Source: Diphasiastrum complanatum
Taxonomy: Eukaryota; Streptophyta; Lycopodiopsida; Lycopodiales; Lycopodiaceae
NCBI GenBank assembly: GCA_029204225.1
Contig: CM055113.1
Coordinates: 22,329,605-22,393,604, forward strand
DNA length: 64,000 bases
Reading direction: 5' to 3'
Position numbers and translations under genes: made by a program. Below, one piece after another: positions 59,361 through 64,000 of the stretch (the stretch's first letter is position 1; each line of letters opens with the position of its first letter). Under the pieces are notes generated by a model. The model saw only the letters and a list, made by a program, of their open reading frames with translations, ran no database searches and was not told the DNA's origin.

Positions 59361-62300
59361 GTCAGAATTTGCGTGATATGTTATTGTGTTTTCTGAAATC
59401 CAAAACCATAATCATTTACAGGATACTAGAATATATGTCCCACATAACTCAGGAAAAGTAAGAATCATTTCAAAATCTTTTCACTAAGAAAATATTGAAT
59501 TTAGGAATATTCTTCAAACATGATTCTTTAACTGAAGTCCAAGATTCAAGTTCTATAAACCACTAGTAATTAAAGACTAAATGTATACCAAAATGATAAT
59601 CATCTTCAACTACAAAAAAACTTTAGATTATAGATCTAGAATCAAATCTAGATATCCAAAGTCTTGCTGATATCAATTCAGTTATTATTTTTGGATTCAT
59701 TATGATTCGTTATCCAATTGAGCTCTCTGGAATACAATCACTAATGAGCTGAGTCTCTTCCTTAACTAAGGAATACTCTATCCCAAGAACACTGTATATC
59801 CAATGCACACAATTTTAACTGATGAACCTAAATGATTTACTAATCATGCGTCTTACAAGCAATATAATTCAAAACCATCAGTTCCCGGTGAATCCTCATC
59901 ACATTGATCGTTTTACCAATTAATTTCATCCTAGAGTAATCAACTACTCAAGTTAATTGCCAATGATTCAGAAATCTCAAAATGTCTAGGTGCAGATCTC
60001 AATTATACTAGTATGACCCACATTTAGATCCTCATCCAAACCATTTATAAGTTAATCCATAAATCTCCAATCCAAAGATTTGTTAACTCTGCAAGTATCT
60101 GTCAAAACAATACTTAATCACATGTTTATGTTCACCGACTAGCTTAAGTGCACCAAATAACCCTAGTAACCAGGAATACACAGTAGATTCATACAAGATT
60201 AATCATGCAACATATGTGAATAATCTCACTGTGACCCAGTACATAAACACATTTTTATCTGGCAAATTCCTCCAGAACCCACATATGTTTATCCAAATTC
60301 AAGAAAAGTCAGTAATAAGTGCTTCCACTAAAGGATTCACTCTAATACAAATAGGACTTCTCCTTTAAATATTTTTACTCTGAGTGATAGAACTACTATT
60401 CCATTGAAATCCATTTATGCAATAAAAATATTCTAGGTTTAAGAAATTGAAACATTTTAACCTTAGAATTTATCTGAATTCCAAGTCTATTCACACAAGA
60501 AGTAATTTATATGACATAACAGTCTTTCAAGAGAATAACTTTGTGCTAAAAAGAATTCATATAAGCAAGTCTGATGTCTTATATTCGAGAAATTACTAAG
60601 AAGGAAAGGATTAATTAAGAAAGCGAGAAATAGATTTGAGGGCCTCTAATTTTGTAAATATTAAGATACCACAATGGGATCTAGATCAAACCTCAAAATT
60701 TTCCAAAATACCCCACATTTGATCAAACGGTTTTATTTTTCCCATATCGCGACTAGGTACTAAAACACCCATTGAACATCAGATCTTTACAGTCCTAGAA
60801 TTCCTTTTCCAAAATTACTGGTGTTCCATACCATCAGCTTTTCCTTTCAGAAAATCCTTAACCACCTGATATTCTGGAGATCCATTGATCATCTAGTTGT
60901 CCTATAATCACTATAGGATATTATCTCTTGTTTCCAAACACTGGAGAATCCATTTATTTAGCTGACTGGCATGCCCATCAGATGGATACCACAAATCCAC
61001 ACCTAATCCTATGATCTAAATAGAAGAATTAACATGGTTCGATATTACATTTTGATTCTTCTGGGTTAATGATAAGCTTCGAATCCCCATGGATCCAAGA
61101 GCATTAACTCTAGGGGCAAGCTTCTATCAATTAACAGATCCAATGTAATCCATGTATCAAATTCTATTTCTAACATCACAATTGACATCCAAAACTGTAA
61201 ATAACTCAATGGTTACAAAGATATCAGTTACAAATTCAATTTAATGAACTTAATCTAGGAAATTGATATCAAGTATTAAGCAATTATTTACTGGGATTAC
61301 CAAAATCCTAACTGCGAAATACATTTTCCGATCACACTTACTACCTCAGATGTGCACTCTTCTTTCCTCCTCAGAATTTTCAATTCCTTAAAAATCTTCC
61401 AACTAAGGTATCAAGAAGACGTAACGACATTAGTAAATGTTTAAAAATTAATTACTGTAGGAAAAAGCCTAAAACAATTTCATTTATGTCCTATACCTGG
61501 GCTGAATATCTGATGTATCAAAAACCATCTACTAGTATGAAAAACACTACTAGTCTGATCTTTTGAATATAATTCACCATAGGATCTAACTGGAAATGAA
61601 ATCAGTTTTATACTTTTGATCAGTTCCTATCAATTACAAATTCTCCAATAAAATTGGACTGTTTTCCTTTTTATTGACTGGTTTGGCATTACTCCTCCAT
61701 TATTAACAAAACTATCCAAACTTAAATTACGAAATTACATGAATGGAAATCCTACCAATAGGATTTTAGAAACTCTTAAACTGTATCCAAACAAAATTCC
61801 ACTGATCGGATAAAGAGTTCTATCCTCACTCATGTTATCTGGTCATTTCTTTTTGTTTGACGGTTTTAAAATCAATTTTGATGAGTATCTTGCACAAACG
61901 TTAACTATCCATTTCCAACGATCAATATCAATTAGAATTATCCTGGACAAGTAACAGATTTCAAACTTTAACCCAAGTTCGGAATTCAACAGAAAAGGAA
62001 AAATTCAATTTTAACTTTCAATTTGGGAAGAACTTTTCTTCCAAAGTTTAGTCACCAGCAAACACAGTTCCTAAAATATTAAATTTTCTTTGACCGGGTA
62101 CTGGTTTTTTGGAAAGGTAACTCATGAGGGACAAATATCTTGCTCTCAATCCTAAATCTATGAACCGAATTCATAGATGGCCTGTTAGAATAGCAAATTT
62201 TATATTGTTACCTCCAACGGTTATGGCTTAATGAATCTAATTCATTAACCCTTATCAATCCAGTCAGATTTACTAAAATCGGAATCAAGATTGGCTTTTT

Positions 62301-63410
62301 TCCTTACGGTTTCCATATTGAAACTCAACTTAATTCTCATGCCTTTTCTGGAAGCCAACGAATGGGAAATTCATTACCAATCAAAGACTCTCTTCACATG
62401 AAAAAAATAGCTCAATCTACGAATAACCAACAATTAGACTCCCAATGCAAGAGTTTTTCTTTTTTTCAACCATGCAAAATCCCAAATCCTTATGGCCAGC
62501 AATTACCCCCACCCCTCTTTCTCAACAACCCTAAATACAAACACCTGATATGTTTGTGCTTCCCAAGGCGGCCCCTTCTCGAGAGAGAGACAGAAGGTGG
62601 CCCCTTCTCAAGAGAGAGACAGAAGCAGGGATTTTGGAGATAGCATGATCTCGAGAGGCAGGGTCGCGTCCACCCAACATGAAGCTACAAATCACAACAG
62701 CCAGGTGTCGCGCTCCAACTCAGCCCTCTACAGCACGTTACATCAACTGCCATCAACGTTTTTTCAGACTCACCTTTCTGGTTCAAACCCCCTAGCGGCA
62801 ATCACTCGATGAAGATCATAATTACCAGAAGTTTTCACAGGCAGCCCTCCATTGATGTAGGTGATTTCAAGGGAAGAAAGGCAGGTTGCATGATTTCGAA
62901 CTTCAACAAATTCTCCCTATTATTATCCACCCAGTGCTCCTACAACTCAAGCACTTCTGAACAACCATCGCTGTGTTACCAGTCAAGGTTAGGCAGAATC
63001 GGGTAGTTGATCACAGCTCCAGCGCCTTATCCCAACTCAAGCTGTCCAGGATTTTAGCGAGGAAGGTCCAACAGTTACCAACTGCTATTATTAACTTTCA
63101 GTCGGTTGATCAATCAATACTTCACCCTGTTGATTCAGTACAGGCCTTACTACTGTGGGACAGCCATCATTGATCAAAAATCTAGAGTTTTGTAACCAAG
63201 GGTTGCAAATCCTTCGAGGGTTACAGTCCACGGGTAGGGAGTAGTAAATTCTTAACAGATGACCCCTAAGATGATGATACGAGAACACAATAGGAGGAGA
63301 CTATGGAGCCAAACCACCCAACCAATCTTAGATCAAAACTGGATCTAGCCCCAAGCCATGCCATGTGAAGCAAGAGGAGAAGAGAGAACCTGGTAACATA
63401 AACCCAATAT
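59361..63410. other. About 4 kb AT-rich DNA without recognised genes
   Basis: No supported gene, RNA or repeat array on either strand. Short open frames at 62362-63173 (Ser/Gln-rich) have no recognisable domain. A repeated GAGAGAGACAGAAG word occurs at 62580-62625. This may be old retrotransposon sequence. Confidence 0.5.
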
Positions 63411-63416
63411 GTCGAC

Positions 63417-63530
63417 GGGAGAATCCCCACCTCAACTGGTTAGCTTGGCATCCAAAGTTTCTTTGGTCCCAGGTTCGAACCTCCCCTTGGAAACCAAGAA
63501 GCATTATATAGAGAGTAGAGTCCTGTGCAA
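63417..63530 (+). mobile_element. tRNA-derived SINE-like sequence
   Basis: Contains an A-box-like CTCAACTGGTTAG at 63431 and a B-box GGTTCGAACC at 63472, about 40 bp apart, as in RNA polymerase III promoters of tRNA-derived SINEs. It is not a tRNA gene, because the acceptor and anticodon stems do not pair. The 3' border is unknown. Confidence 0.55.
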
Positions 63531-63769
63531 GAAACCATGCAATCCCCATGCAGGTCAACTATAAATAGGTCTCATCTCTTCGTGCATTCCTCCTGCCTAT
63601 ATCCGTCATACAGGCATTCAATACTCCATATGTCTCAATTAAAGCGTCTGGGTCCTCTCAAGGTAATTAGTCACAAACAAGCCTCAGCATGGAATTAAAT
63701 CTCGGGTGACCAATAATCTCGAACACTAGAGGGCCGGTCTACCATATTAGGACTATTCCAGGTCCTTAA

Positions 63770-64000
63770 CCGAATATGGCCATAACAGTTGGGAAGGAAC
63801 CGATAATGGATGCAGCAATCCAAATTTTTTAACATGTTCTAATTTGTGGATCTGACATGAAGTACATTCCCGAACCATCATGTATATGTCTTTCTTCATC
63901 CCTGGCCATTTGAAAAGACTTTTAACCTTTTGATAGGTCTTTAATATTCCTGAATGACCATCACTAGGAGATGAATATAATTCATAGAAAATCTGATGTA
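63770..64000 (-). pseudogene. Ty3/gypsy integrase zinc-finger region, cut by the window edge
   Basis: Minus strand shows SSPSDGHSGILKTYQKVK, FKWPGMKKDIYMMV and CTSCQ, the HH-CC zinc-binding domain that precedes the integrase core in gypsy pol. The frame is open to about 63775 and then stops before the catalytic core. The upstream RT and RNase H would lie beyond position 64000. Confidence 0.75.

Noticed and set aside
63417-63500. A functional tRNA gene
   Set aside because: A and B boxes are present, but the stems do not pair and no anticodon arm can be drawn.

Overview
This window comes from the nuclear genome of a land plant, in a repeat-rich region with very few host genes. The plant signs are an intronless ATL-type RING-H2 gene (about 46 kb), broken pieces of phosphomannose isomerase and leucine-rich-repeat genes, plant CACTA (En/Spm) and Ty3/gypsy transposons, methionyl initiator tRNA primer-binding sites, a tRNA-derived SINE and very long CT/GA microsatellites. 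I cannot name the species. Most coding-like sequence belongs to transposons, and much of it is damaged.

Layout. 1-2.5 kb: unassigned. 2.5-3.9 kb: a Ulp1/C48 cysteine-protease gene of a transposon, plus the tail of its convergent partner ('gene A'). 3.9-9.7 kb: three head-to-tail copies of an about 2.07-kb LTR-like unit. 9.9-25.3 kb: an unusual multi-gene DNA transposon with the order transposase (+), gene B (-), gene A (+), C48 protease (-). It is split at its divergent centre by an 8-kb nested palindrome (14.5-22.6 kb) made of LTRs and GGCGCC-rich inverted repeats. 26.3-28.9 kb: a decayed Ty3/gypsy pol (-). 28.9-30.9 kb and 36.0-42.0 kb: two CACTA elements, in opposite orientations, each with a SET-domain gene directly upstream of the transposase. 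30.9-32 kb: a DUF8039-like transposon gene. 32.07-33.34 kb: a 115-bp satellite. 33.3-34.15 kb: an LTR, its primer-binding site and a coding-like start. 34.3-36.0 kb: a GGTC-rich minisatellite ending at the CACTA transposase stop. 43-44.4 kb: gypsy protease remnants. 45.9-46.9 kb: the ATL gene. 47-53 kb: AT-rich DNA with gene fragments. 53.6-55.3 kb: the 3' part of a third CACTA transposase. 56.4-59.4 kb: a relic with GACGTC-rich ends around a Transposase_24-like remnant. 59.4-63.4 kb: nothing recognised. 63.4 kb to the end: a SINE-like sequence and a gypsy integrase zinc finger.

How the parts relate. Two observations matter most. First, two diverged copies of one CACTA family carry a still-open SET-domain (lysine-methyltransferase-like) gene at the same place and orientation, while the neighbouring transposase of one copy is broken by stops. 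Second, the four-gene transposon combines a DDE-like transposase, a SUMO-protease-like gene and two unknown proteins in two convergent pairs. Repeated copies of an ATATYGCAYTTGTGCG-type motif on both sides of the 8-kb palindrome suggest that genes A and B once shared one divergent promoter. Many stops in the dead elements look like C-to-T changes, as expected for silenced, methylated DNA. All family assignments were read by eye and no database search was possible.
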